From assembly GCF_021130785.1 (NCBI RefSeq), contig NC_060215.1, positions 119,188,501 to 119,252,500 of the forward strand: DNA of 64,000 bases, written 5' to 3'. Source of the stretch: Homalodisca vitripennis (taxonomy: Eukaryota > Arthropoda > Insecta > Hemiptera > Cicadellidae). Below are positions 48,190 to 58,299 of the stretch, one piece after another (positions within the stretch are counted from its first letter, which is position 1; the number at the start of each line of letters is the position of its first letter). The position numbers were made by a program, and so were the translations under genes. The notes beneath the pieces are model-generated. The model searched no databases, was not told the DNA's origin, and worked only from the letters and a program-made list of their open reading frames with translations.

Positions 48190-48700
48190 ATCTTGATGCC
48201 TCTCACTAAATTAATAAACTTTTCCGTAACCCAAGACGTTTTCAATCTGCATTGAAGAGGGATACTTGAATCGCAAAAACTACCGTCACGTTTCCATCCT
48301 CCGGTCCTGAGTTGAAACTAACTTCATTCGACGATTTAAGGGTTACATTTATTGGTTCAAACTTCAATGCATACGGACGATTGATACTGTCACACTCATT
48401 GATTGTGCTGTAGACAGGTTGAACGGGCTAGAAGTGCTCATAATATCTGAAAGGCCTTTGATTGCGGGAGTAAAGCGACATGGTTGCACCAATTATACAC
48501 AAGAGGTGTTCGAGTATTGCCGGCTAAATAGATTTCGTCATACCGTAATGGCAGAGAGCAGTGTGTGCAGATAGCGAAAAGCCTAGCAGGCCTAATAAAT
48601 TGACATGTAGTGTCCCTCAGGGTTCAATTCGGGGGGGGTAGATTTTTTCTCCTACTTGCCAAGATCACGACAATCTAGTACGCCACCTAGGAAACACTAA
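48190..48700 (+). pseudogene. Decayed LINE reverse transcriptase fragment
   Basis: The plus strand shows in order PLTKLINFSVTQ, KNYRHVSIL (for NYRPISIL), KAFDCGSKATWLHQLYTRG and a SYRNGREQCVQIAKSL block, then CSVPQGSIRGG (for GVPQGSxLGP). These are successive reverse transcriptase blocks of a CR1/Jockey-type LINE. Stops, indels and the lost active site make it dead. It ends shortly before the ORF1 piece of the next LINE, but does not belong to it, since the order is reversed. Confidence 0.65.
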
Positions 48701-49093
48701 TTTAATAGACTAATCTGATCGTACTTCAAAGTAGAACCATCTAGAACATTAGATACCCCCTAGTCACAATTGTACTCCGGAATTACTTAAATCGAGTTCG
48801 CTGTAAAATTATTATCTCATTGACGACATTGTCAACGGCTAAATTTAAAATAATTATTGATATTATTGCTAATTATTTACGTAAACATTTTCAAAATTAA
48901 ATTCCAAACGTCATTTACAAAACTAACTTTAAAGAAGATTTTTACCTTAAGTAATCATAGGGACAGTTAATTACATTACCAACTTTCTGTATATTTATGT
49001 AATATAAGTATTTGTGTATTTATCGGAAATCATTCTTGTATTTCATCCCTGCTTTGAAACAGTTGAATTCGATTCGACAATACAGAGGCTAGG
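48701..49093. other. AT-rich spacer
   Basis: No feature is supported between the LINE relic and the start of the open ORF1 piece. Confidence 0.4.
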
Positions 49094-49173
49094 CATGGTC
49101 AGTAGCCTTAGCTTTCCCAAAGCAATTTACGACCAGTGGAAAGATAGTTGGTACTGATCTTGATCTCAATAGG
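49094..49173 (+). pseudogene. 5' piece of LINE-2 ORF1, split by the BEL element
   Basis: The frame AWSVALAFPKQFTTSGKIVG ending DLNR is open up to the BEL insertion. When the BEL element and one copy of its 5-bp target duplication are ignored, the same frame continues into the ORF1 at 56353. A stop lies just upstream (49088-49090), so the beginning of ORF1 is lost or frameshifted. Confidence 0.45.
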
Positions 49174-49800
49174 TGTTACGGCCCGGTCTTAGTCCTTTAT
49201 TTTATTTTTTTATTAGATATAGTTCATTTATGTTAGGTATAAATATATTTGTAATTAGTTTAGTATCTTACTGTTAGTTTATTATTGTATTGTTAGAGGG
49301 GAGAATTGTTGTCTTAGATATTACGGGTGACATCCCTAATATTTATGACAAGGTCGCCTGGAGGTATGGAGTTCTTGTTCTCAGGGCGTGGGAGGCGACA
49401 GAGCTTTCACTCCCATTGTTAGAGGTGGCCTTCCACGAACCAAGGGATGTTACCCCCAGGTTTATGGTAGGGTCGCTTCAGGGCGGGAGGGGCTGGCCCT
49501 CACGCCTCGTGGGAGCAAGAAAGAACCTTTACCTGGGACAGGGGCCTAGAACGAGTCTCCTCTAGTCAGTTCTTCATTGTACTCCGGAGGCGTAGGGTAG
49601 AGAGCACACAGCTCTCTACATTACATATAGTTTAGGACAGGCTAGCGCCAGCTAGCTGTGTTTACAATACAGTCGCTTATTCCACTTTTTGTATTAACAT
49701 TTTAGTTTGAGTAAATACAAGTTCAGTTCGTTCAAAAACAAGTGTTTCATTTCATATAAATATTCCAGTATTCAAGGCCCGTCATGCGCGCCCGCCAACA
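49174..49800 (+). repeat. BEL 5' LTR
   Basis: Starts TGTTACGGCCCGG and ends CGCCCGCCAACA. It contains an AT-rich first part (TATAAATATATTTG near 49240), a G+C-rich middle and a polyadenylation-compatible 3' part. I count about ten differences from the 3' LTR, most of one base in length. Confidence 0.92.
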
Positions 49801-49817
49801 TGGTCCTACAGAGCCGG
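49801..49817 (+). other. Putative primer binding site
   Basis: TGGTCCTACAGAGCCGG directly follows the 5' LTR and starts with TGG, as required to pair with a tRNA 3' CCA. The tRNA species is not assigned. Confidence 0.6.
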
Positions 49818-50084
49818 ATTACTTTATAGAACACTTTAGACAGCATAGTCCAATCGTACCAGAATGTTTTATAGAACATTAGTGAACAGTGCATTATTTT
49901 CGTCAACATAGACTACCAGTGTCAACAGTGCAACATCGGAGGACTTGGAACATTAGTAACAGTGCCATCGACCAGTGGTGTTTCCAGTGACCAACAGTGG
50001 GATACCTAATTCGTCGTCAAGTAATGTCCTTTCCAATTCCATATTACTTATTCCAGTTATTACTGTTAGTTCGAGCAAGCTAAC

Positions 50085-51177
50085 ATGGCAGACGAATTAA
50101 GAAAATTTATTGCCAAGCGAGCAGGAATTAAATCTAAATTAACTCGATTTAGGACTTATGTTGATAGGATTGAACATCTGAAGATCCTTCACAATTCGAA
50201 GACAGATTCAGTGTATTTAGGGATTGTTTGTCGGGAATTTGAAGCTAGTCCAATCAGAAATTGAATTAATAGACACCGACAGCAATCATGACGTAGAAAG
50301 AGAGTCCTTTGAAGACTTATACTTTGAATTGTTGGCTAGGTCAAAGGCTCTCCTTCCCAAACAAAATTCAAATCATACAACTTGTTCACGCCACCAAAAT
50401 TCAGTTTCTGAACCCTCATCAGCAGTACAAATTAAACTACCGACAATCAATCTGCCTACCTTCAGTGGGAGATACGAAAGAATGGGTTCAATTTTACGGA
50501 ACTATTTAATTCAAATCCATAGAAGAAAACACGTCACTTTCACAAATCCAAAAGTTCCACTACTTAAAATCAACATTGCAAGGTCCCGCTCTCAACATAA
50601 TAGAATCTTTAGAATTGTCATCGTCAAATTACGATACAGCCTGGACTCTTTTGAAGAATAGATTTGACAACAAGCGTGTTATTGTCAATAATCACGTGTC
50701 GTCACTGTTTGAAGTCAAAAAACTTGACAAAGAGTCCGGAGGCAGCAATGAGAGATCTTTTAGATACGGTTAACAAACGGAGAGCACCTCAAATGTCTTG
50801 GTCAACCAACCGACCAATGGGACACGCTCTTGGTTCACATGATCGTTCAAAAACTAGATCTGGCCACCTTCAAATTATGGGAAAACCAATTAGTCACCAC
50901 AAAATTGCCCACGTTTCATCAGTTGACATCATTCCTAGAAAACAGGTGTAACATTTTAGAAGCTATTGATATAAATAGACCTTTAAACAGTAACCTTCAA
51001 AATATGCCTGTATTATCCAGACTACAATCAGTGAAAGATTTAGGTCTATGCATTAACTGTCTATCACATAAGCATATTATCAAAGACTGCAAGTTCAAAT
51101 GGTTGCAAAACTTGCAGCAAAAAACACAACACAACTTTTACACCTTCAAAAGGACCACTCCAACAGCAAAAATTTAA
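50085..51177 (+). pseudogene. BEL gag, frameshifted
   Basis: An ATG at 50085 opens MADELRKFIAKRAGIKSKL, the typical helical start of BEL/Pao Gag, and breaks after about 55 codons. The frame at 50224 continues the Gag core (QSEIELIDTDS, FEDLYFELLARSKALL). Later frames supply further helical parts (50576-50773, 50830 onward). A zinc knuckle C-x2-C-x4-H-x4-C (LCINCLSHKHIIKDC) lies near 51047-51090, used for packaging element RNA. At least three frameshifts are present. Gag would form the cytoplasmic virus-like particle. It is not functional as it stands. Confidence 0.8.
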
Positions 51178-51289
51178 ATTTTGAGTCAAGAAAAGTAAAA
51201 CGGTCATCCTGCAGCCTTAACGTCTAATGTTACTGACAAACACATTCTCCTCTCAACAGCAGTTAGTAGTTAGATATAGAGGATAATAA

Positions 51290-51512
51290 TGGCGGGGACA
51301 ACAGCGTGCAGAGTGTTGTTGGATTCGGCTTCACAGTCGAATTTCATTACAGAAAGGATGGTGAGAGCATTAAATTTGCAAAAGGTACGCTCAAAACATC
51401 CAAATCACTGGCATCGGAAATAGGCAGGCCTCCATCTCACACGTTGTCTATTGCACCATCCACTCACAACATAGTGCTTACAAAATACATTAAGCTGTCT
51501 CATTTTACCTAA
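51290..51512 (+). pseudogene. BEL aspartic protease region, broken
   Basis: At about 51301-51365 one frame reads CRVLLDSASQSNFITERMVR, the BEL/Pao retropepsin active site (D-S-A instead of D-T/S-G). The catalytic Asp codon is near 51322. The frame then shifts, and the second half, with the flap and ILIG-like strand, is recognisable only as MLIGAELFFSLL near 51620. The enzyme would cut the Gag-Pol precursor. Confidence 0.75.
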
Positions 51513-51519
51513 AAATAAC

Positions 51520-52700
51520 TAACGATTTGCCCCACACTCAGATTGACACAAGCAATTGGAATCTGCCATCAACAATGACTCTAGCAGATTTTAATTTTAA
51601 CTCACCAGGGCCAATAGACATGCTCATAGGAGCAGAGCTCTTTTTTAGTTTATTGTGTGTTGGACAGGTGAGACCACACAGATCGGCGCCAATTTCCCAA
51701 AAGACATCATTAGGTTGGGTCGCCTCTGGTAGGGTTGCTACTAGGAAACAACAACCAACCTTGACATGCAATTTATCTATAGATGATCAAGTAACAAGGC
51801 AAGTGCAACGTTTCTGGGAAATTGAAGATTGTGACGTTCACACATCCCCAGCAGTCAAACTACCACGTGTGAACGGATGTACACAGAAACAACGTACAGG
51901 GATTCTACAGGCAAATATGTAGTTAACTTGCCATGTAGTGATGACATAAATAGTCTAGGTGAGTCCAAGAAAACAGCTGAATCTCGATTTAGTCAACTGG
52001 AAAGAAAAATTAGAAAGAGATCCCAATCTACATGCAGCATATTCACAATTCATGAATGAATATGAAAGCACTAGGGCATATGGAAGCGGTGGAAACCCAA
52101 CGTGAAGCCAGTTGGTCCAGTATATTACATTTCCGCATCTACCTGTCGTTAGAGAAGACCAGTTCAACAACGAAGCTCAGAGTTGTATTTGATGCTTCGG
52201 CCAAAACGAGCAGTGGTCGATCATTAAATGACTGTCTTCTTTTAGTTGGTCCTACCATTCAGCAAGATGTCTTCTCAATCTTAGCAAGATTTCGATATCA
52301 TAACATACGTATTAAGTGCAGATATAGAGAAAATGTACCGCCAGGTATACATTAATGAGAAACAACTGGACTTACAGCGCATACTATGGAGACAAGGTAG
52401 AGATCAACCTCTAAAGTCTATAGGTTAAAAAACTGTCACCTATGGTACAGCAGCTGCACCCTTCTCAGCAATCAGGACCCTCCATCAATGGCCACAGATG
52501 AACGATCAACATATCCTATAGCCTCATCTATAGCGCTATCAGATTTCTATGTAGATGATCTTATGACAGGTGCAAAAACACTCGAGGACGCTAAAGTCAT
52601 TCAAACACAAATGTCGCAAATGCTTAACTCAGGAGGATTTAATTTAAGAAAATGGAATTCAAATTCGAAGGAAGTGATGTTGGGAAACGATCCCAGATAA
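51520..52700 (+). pseudogene. BEL reverse transcriptase, frameshifted
   Basis: Blocks in order are ISQKTSLGWVASGRV (near 51690-51735, the junction after protease), LRVVFDASAKTSSGRSLND (52170-52230), LLVGPTIQQDVFSILARF, then in another frame ADIEKMYRQVYINE (catalytic Asp), and SDFYVDDLMTGAKT with the catalytic YVDD at 52548-52559, followed by GGFNLRKWNSNS. All are standard BEL/Pao blocks. At least three frame changes and one stop separate them. The active-site residues themselves are kept. It would make element cDNA in the particle. Confidence 0.88.
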
Positions 52701-52739
52701 AAATAGAGCGAAACAAGAACAAAATATAAACAGTACAAA

Positions 52740-53480
52740 GTGCTTGGTATGTGGTGGAACTCTGAGACCGACATGTTCCATTACGCATCTACTGAAAGAA
52801 AGCCACATGACAAGATATCAAAGCGTTCTGTTCTGTCAGAAATAGCCAGTTTATTCGATCCTTTAGGACTTGTAGGGCCTGTAGTTTTGAAATTCAAACT
52901 ATTCATGCAAGAGTTGTGGGTAAGAGATCTGAGTTGGGATGAATCTCTTCCATGTGATCTTCATACATCGTGGCAGACACACCGACAACAGCTCTCAGTT
53001 TTGAAACAACGTCAAATACAAAGGCACATCACAGTAGGTCACGCGATCCAAAAAGAAATACATGGGGTTTGTGACGCCTCAGAAAGGGGCGTATGGAGCA
53101 TGTGTGTACATACCGAACAAACCGATACTGACGGACGCGTGTCAACACACAATTATTATGCTCAAAATCTAGGGTTTAATCACCACTTCAAAAAAAATGA
53201 CCATTCTAGATTGGAATTGTGTGCCGCGCTGCTACTATCGAAACTTGTAACTAAAGTATTGGATACTGGCATTAAAGTTGATGGATACACACTATGGACC
53301 GTCTCTTTAATAGTTCTGGCTTGGATCACTTCATCAGCATCAAAATGGAAAATTTACGTTGCTAATCGGGTGGTTGAAAATTATTCAAGAATTGACGACC
53401 GAAAGATGTAGTTGGAGGCACGTAAGAACCAACGACAACCCAGCAAAATCTGATATCAAGAGGTTTAAATCCGATTCAAA
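52740..53480 (+). pseudogene. BEL RNase H region, frameshifted
   Basis: The frame 52740-53411 begins LGMWWNSETDMFHYAS, then SKRSVLSEIASLFDPLGLVG, the connection typical of BEL/Pao. GVCDASERG near 53065-53090 holds the first RNase H Asp, after which a one-base shift moves the AYGAC block to another frame. HSRLELCAALLLSKL supplies the next conserved Glu, and TLWTVSLIVLAWI replaces the usual WTDSxIVLxWI, with the expected Asp disturbed. The enzyme would remove template RNA. Confidence 0.8.
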
Positions 53481-53599
53481 TTATCGATAACAATTTATGG
53501 TGGCATGGCCCAGAATGGTTAATACAAAATTCTAGTGAATGGCCCAAATTTTATTTGAGTAGAATTTCAGATGTACCAGAAACAAAAACTTAATACCAA

Positions 53600-55147
53600 C
53601 TACATTGGCGGTTGTCAGCACTGAGCCACTAATAGATGTTTGCAAAATACTCATCTATAAGCAAACTCACAAGGAGTTACAGCGTATTGTCTTAGATTCA
53701 TCAGCAACCTGAAGAATTCACATCATAAACTTAAAGGTCCATTAACTACAGAAGACCTAAACCATGCCACAAATCATCTCATCAGAGCAGAACAGGAACA
53801 TTACATGAGAGAAGATTATAATAGGCTCATGGAAGGAAAGAAGATTAGGAAAGACAGTCCATTGTGGAATCTTCAATCTTTTTTTGGTCCCGAGAAACTC
53901 ATCAGAGTAGGCGGGAGATTAAAACATGCAGAAATCAAAATAGAACAAAAACATCCCATTGTTTTACCATACAAGTCACATCTAACAGAACTTATTTTTC
54001 GTCATGAGCACATCAGACTTCTGCATGCGGCACCTCAACTGCTGCTTGCATCGTTGCGGCAACGATATTGGCCCCTTAATGGACGAAATTTAGCAAGACG
54101 TACCACACACAGTTTGCGTCAAGTGTTTTAAGGCTAATCCAAAAACAACGCAACCTCAGATGGGTGACTTACCATCAGATCGAGTACGCCCATGTCGACC
54201 TTTCAGTAATACTGGCACTGATATCAGCGGCCCAGTATTTATTAAAGCCTCAAAAAGACGAAACAGTCCTACATCGAAGGGATACATAGTGATATTTGTA
54301 TGTCTTGCAACCAAAGCTGTACATTTAGAAAGTAGTAACAGACATGACCAGTGAAGCATTTATAGCAGCATTCAAGAGATTTATTTCACGACGAGGAATT
54401 GTTACAAACATGTACTCGGACAATGGCACCAATTTCGTAGGCGCAGAGAGAGAGCTTCGAGAGCTTCAAGATCTGTTTACAAACGAAGAACATCAGAGAA
54501 GAATTGTCGAAGAATCAACCGCTCACCTCATTAAGTGGCACTTCATTCCACCCCGATCCCCTCATTTCGGAGGCTTATGGGAAGCTGCTGTTCGGTCAGT
54601 GAAACATCATTTGAAACGAGTTGTAGCCAACGCCTCACTCACCTTCGAGGAATTTTACACTACTTTAACAATGATTGAAGCTTGCTTGAACTCTCGTCCT
54701 CTCACTCCCCTTTCCACTGACCCAAATGACCTTTCACCATTAACCCCTGGTCACTTTCTCACTGTGATGCTTTAACCACGCATTACCTAAACCGAAACAT
54801 TTGTTACATTCAATTAAACAGGTTGTCACATTGGCAGAGGACACAGCGGATTGCGCAGCACTTTTGGACACGATGGTCCAAAGAATATCTGTCTCTCTTA
54901 CAAACAACGGCCAAAGTGGACATCAGAAGCAGCCAACATCCAGCTCAATCAACTAGTTCTCCTGAAAGAAGACAACTTGCCCCTCTCAAGTGGGTTTACA
55001 GGTCGAGTGGTGGCGGTCCATCCTGGAGCGGACAATAGGATCCGAGTCGCCACCGTAAAGACGTCGTCTGGCACCTTCAGGAGAGCAGTCAACAAGCTAT
55101 GTATCCTCCCCCTAGAACCTAATACAGTGCAAGAGTGTAATGTGTAA
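53600..55147 (+). pseudogene. BEL integrase, frameshifted
   Basis: The N-terminal part (53805-54131) has IRVGGRLKHAEI, then the zinc-binding histidines (RHEHIRLLH) and LASLRQRYWPLNGR. The DDE core follows: TDISGPVFIKAS with the first Asp, [17 protein letters not shown] with the second (54418 onward), and [19 protein letters not shown] with the Glu. NSRPLTPLS and [10 protein letters not shown] mark its end. The C-terminal domain (54851-55147) shows TGRVVAVHPGADNRIRVATV and FRRAVNKLCILPLE. Frameshifts lie near 54131, 54354 and 54770. It would insert the element cDNA with 5-bp staggered cuts, as the ATAGG duplication shows. Confidence 0.9.
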
Positions 55148-55710
55148 AAGCGAAGGTCAGTGTATTCGTGTATATAGTTAATCATACATTTAACATCATA
55201 GTGACCTCAAATACTCGTAGTTTAGTCCGTTGTATAGCATAGCTTAGTTTAAGTAGTAATTTTCAATTATAGTAGCGAAGTTCAAAGACACATATCCAAT
55301 TGTTTGTAGTTTCTATTCAGTCGTGGGTATTCTACTCAAACCGTGTCATCATTTCTAATTACAAACTGTCTATGTTTAATTGTGTATTAATAACAGATTG
55401 ATTTATAGTTAAATATTTCATTGTATTTTGTTTCAATTTCAATATTTTCATAATCTTTGTTGTTATTAACTCTGTGTAAAAACCTATAGTAAATGTAAAT
55501 TAGATTTTCAACTTAATTATCCTTGTTCTGCTAACTACCATGTGTAAGTTTTGTCTTGTACACATACATTTTATAGACTTATATTTTGATTAGTATTGTT
55601 CCATTGTTTAGTTTCATTGTTTCGTCCTGCACATGTGTCATTAGTAGAAAATTTTAGAATGTTTCATCACATAGCTTCAACAAATCAATTAGTTTTGAAA
55701 TCAATATTTC
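55148..55710 (+). other. BEL 3' non-coding region
   Basis: About 560 AT-rich bases between the integrase stop and the polypurine tract. No env-like or other open frame is visible. Confidence 0.6.
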
Positions 55711-55723
55711 AAGGCGGGGAGTA
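55711..55723 (+). other. BEL polypurine tract
   Basis: AAGGCGGGGAGTA lies immediately before the 3' LTR, where plus-strand cDNA synthesis is primed. Confidence 0.7.
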
Positions 55724-55724
55724 C

Positions 55725-56347
55725 GTTACGGCCGGTCTTAGTCCTTTATTTTATTTGTTTATTAGATATAGTTAATTTATGTTAGGTATAAATATATTTG
55801 TAATTAGTTTAGTATCTTACTGTTAGTTTATTATTGTATTGTTAGAGGGGAGAATTGTTGTCTTAGATATTACGGGTGACATCCCTAATATTTATGACAA
55901 GGTCGCCTGGAGGTATGGAGTTCTTGTTGTCAGGGCGTGGGAGGCGACAGAGCTTTCACTCCCATTGTTAGAGGTGGCCTTCCACGAACCAAGGGATGTT
56001 ACCCCCAGGTTTATGGTAGGGTCGCTTCAGGGCGGGAGGGGCTGGCCCTCACGCCTCGTGGGAGCAAGAAAGAACCTTTACCTAGGACAGGGGCCTAGAA
56101 CGAGTCTCTCTAGTCAGTTCTTCATTGTACTCCGGAGGCGTAGGGTAGAGAGCACACAGCTCTCTACATTACATATAGTTTAGGGACAGCTAGCGCCAGC
56201 TAGCTGTATTACAATACAGTCCGCTTATTCCACTTTTTGTATTAACATTTTAGTTTGAGTAAATACAAGTTCAGTTCGTTCAAAAACAAGTGTTTCATTT
56301 CATATAAATATTCCAGTATTCAAGGCCCGTCATGCGCGCCGCCAACA
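55725..56347 (+). repeat. BEL 3' LTR
   Basis: Starts GTTACGGCCGG (the first T of the 5' copy is replaced by C at 55724) and ends GCGCCGCCAACA. ATAGG, the target duplication, follows directly. Confidence 0.92.
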
Positions 56348-56352
56348 ATAGG

Positions 56353-57000
56353 CCTAGGCCTAGACCACAGGGTATGCAGCATGTGAAAAGCTCTGGCTAT
56401 GTGGACTTGCCTGGGAAAAATGAATCAACTTCTAGCTGCAGGCCTGGTGAAAGCTCTCTTGAAGATGTTATCAGGGAGGATTCGATAAAATCAGACACTA
56501 TAGGCTCAGAAAATGATGGCTGGAAAAGTCAATCCAAAAAGCGGAGAAATAAATCGCCTCGTTCAAATAAATCAATCAGGTTGAGGAACAATGACAATCC
56601 CAATCACAAATCGATTCTGGCAGAAAATAAAAAAACTTACAACCCCTCTTTTGATGTTAAGCCTAGGCCTAGGCTACACTCGAATTCCAACACAACAAAA
56701 AACATCGTAATTGGTGAGAATGAAAACTCGGAACTTACAGCAGGTGACAAGAAGGCCTGGGTGTACTTAGGTCGCCTACGGAATGACACAACTACGGATG
56801 CGGTCAAGGAGTTTATTGACAAGACCTTTGTAGGGTCAAATCCTACAGTGGAGAAATTAGACAACAAGGGGACAAATTCCAGCTTCAAAATTGGAGTAGA
56901 ATACAACAAGAAAGACAATCTATTTGAAAGTACCATCTAGCCTAAGGGAGCAATATTGAAGCGTTTTTTATTCAGAAGAATGAAGAGCGAAGCTGTACGG
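56353..57000 (+). pseudogene. LINE-2 ORF1, RRM-like domain
   Basis: The open frame to 56940 starts with PRPRPQ repeats (from TAGGCC-type DNA) and continues with a Ser/Lys/Asn-rich basic region (KSQSKKRRNKSPRSNKS). It then has a folded-looking segment KAWVYLGRLRNDTTTDAVKE, with SSFKIGVEYNKKDNLF after it. AW.Y.GR......D....FI and SFK.GV belong to the RRM-like core of ORF1 proteins in insect CR1/Jockey LINEs. A stop at 56938 precedes PKGAILKRFLFRR, the usual end. The protein would bind LINE RNA. Confidence 0.65.
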
Positions 57001-57110
57001 TAACCAATGCTGTATCCAACACTGAAGGTGGGAACGTGCATCAGCCTGATAATCTAGGACTAGGCCTAAGTGTGAGTGACACTACGCGTAGAACTTGAAA
57101 TCTTCAAGGT

Positions 57111-57900
57111 ATGTCAACATCTACTTGTTCTACTGGGCCTAATTCTGGTTTAAAAATAGCCTTTGCTAATGTTCAGTGCCTAAGGACTAAATACAATCTT
57201 GTTTCACTATTTACTGACGAAGTTAAACCAGATATTTTCTGTATCAGTGAGCACTGGCTTACTAGCCAAGAGAGTGAATTCTACTCCTCTATCAATACTC
57301 TAGAGCTTAAGGCAGCCTTTTTTAAGGCAATTTCATAAGAGCGAGGGTTCCTCAATATATGCTAATAGCAGTTTAAGTTGTAGTACACTAGACTTAGGTG
57401 CATTCTGTGATGAAATGCATATTGAGCTCTCTGGGATCGAGATTATAGTCAACCAAGTCACTGCTACTATAATCTCTGTTTATCGCTCGCCTGGCGGTGA
57501 TAGCCAAAAGTTCTTTGACAACCTTGACAGATGCATGGCTGAACTAACTAGACAACATAATAGGCTAGTCTTTCTCGGGGGTGATTTCAATATACACCTT
57601 AATGAAGTAAATGAACTGTCAAATCGTTTTCTATGCTTACTAAGAAGTTACGGACTTTACATAACATCGCAGTCACCAACTCGTGGTCAATACTGTCTAG
57701 ATGCTATCGCCACTAATCTAAATTCCTGGGAGCATTCAACATCAATTCTAGACCCTGTAATTGCCGACCAATGCCCGGTGGTCCTAGATGTAAACATTGA
57801 ATTGGTGAGTGGCACTGAAAGCTGGCCTTGTTGGCATAGCACCTACAATCATAGCTTTAGGCCTATAAATTTCGTGTAATTTCCTAATTTTAGACTAGCC
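57111..57900 (+). pseudogene. LINE-2 ORF2 endonuclease domain, broken
   Basis: From the ATG at 57111: LKIAFANVQCLRTKYN (first Asn block), then DIFCISEHWLTSQES (catalytic Glu). After a frameshift near 57335, ATIISVYRSPGGDSQKFF and LVFLGGDFNIHLNEVNE with the catalytic Asp/Asn. Then SQSPTRGQYCLDAIATNL and finally IADQCPVVLDV. The last block is SDHxPV in active APE-type enzymes; here His is replaced by Gln. The domain would nick target DNA to prime reverse transcription. Confidence 0.8.
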
Positions 57901-58299
57901 CTTATAAATACAGACTGGTCTGCTATTCTGGACAATGTCAATCCAAAGACCGCTTTCCAAATGTTCTTTGATGTTTTTTATGGTATCTTTGACAGGATAT
58001 TTCCATCTAAGTTCATTAAACCAAAGTATTGTGCTAATCTCAACAAGTCGGGTGGACCTAAGTCCCAAAAAGACTGGTACACGCCTGAACTTCAAAGTAT
58101 TAGGAAATTTGTTTTGGCGTTGCATGACAGGTATAAGATTGCAGCTGGTAAAAACAGGGATTTATTGTATAGATGTATTTAAGAGCCAAAAGGATCTACA
58201 GGAGACAGGTTGATATAGCTAAAACGAATTTCAACATGTCTAAAATTGAGTCAGCCCAAATCCCTGCAAAGCGGCATGGGATCTGGTAAATAGAACCTG

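Larger units (their letters stand above)
49174..56347 (+). mobile_element. BEL/Pao LTR retrotransposon, complete ends, broken genes
   Basis: Two direct LTRs (49174-49800 and 55725-56347) enclose leader, gag, protease, reverse transcriptase, RNase H and integrase remnants in the order used by BEL/Pao. The 5-bp target duplication ATAGG is exact at 49169-49173 and 56348-56352. Diagnostic features are the LLDSASQSNFIT protease, YVDDLMTG, the integrase SDNGTNF and a C-terminal GRV..VHPG block. The length (7.2 kb) is normal for the group. Every gene is interrupted, largely by one-base shifts. Both LTRs remain about 98% alike by my reading, so the insertion is fairly recent. There is no envelope-like frame. 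Confidence 0.93.
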
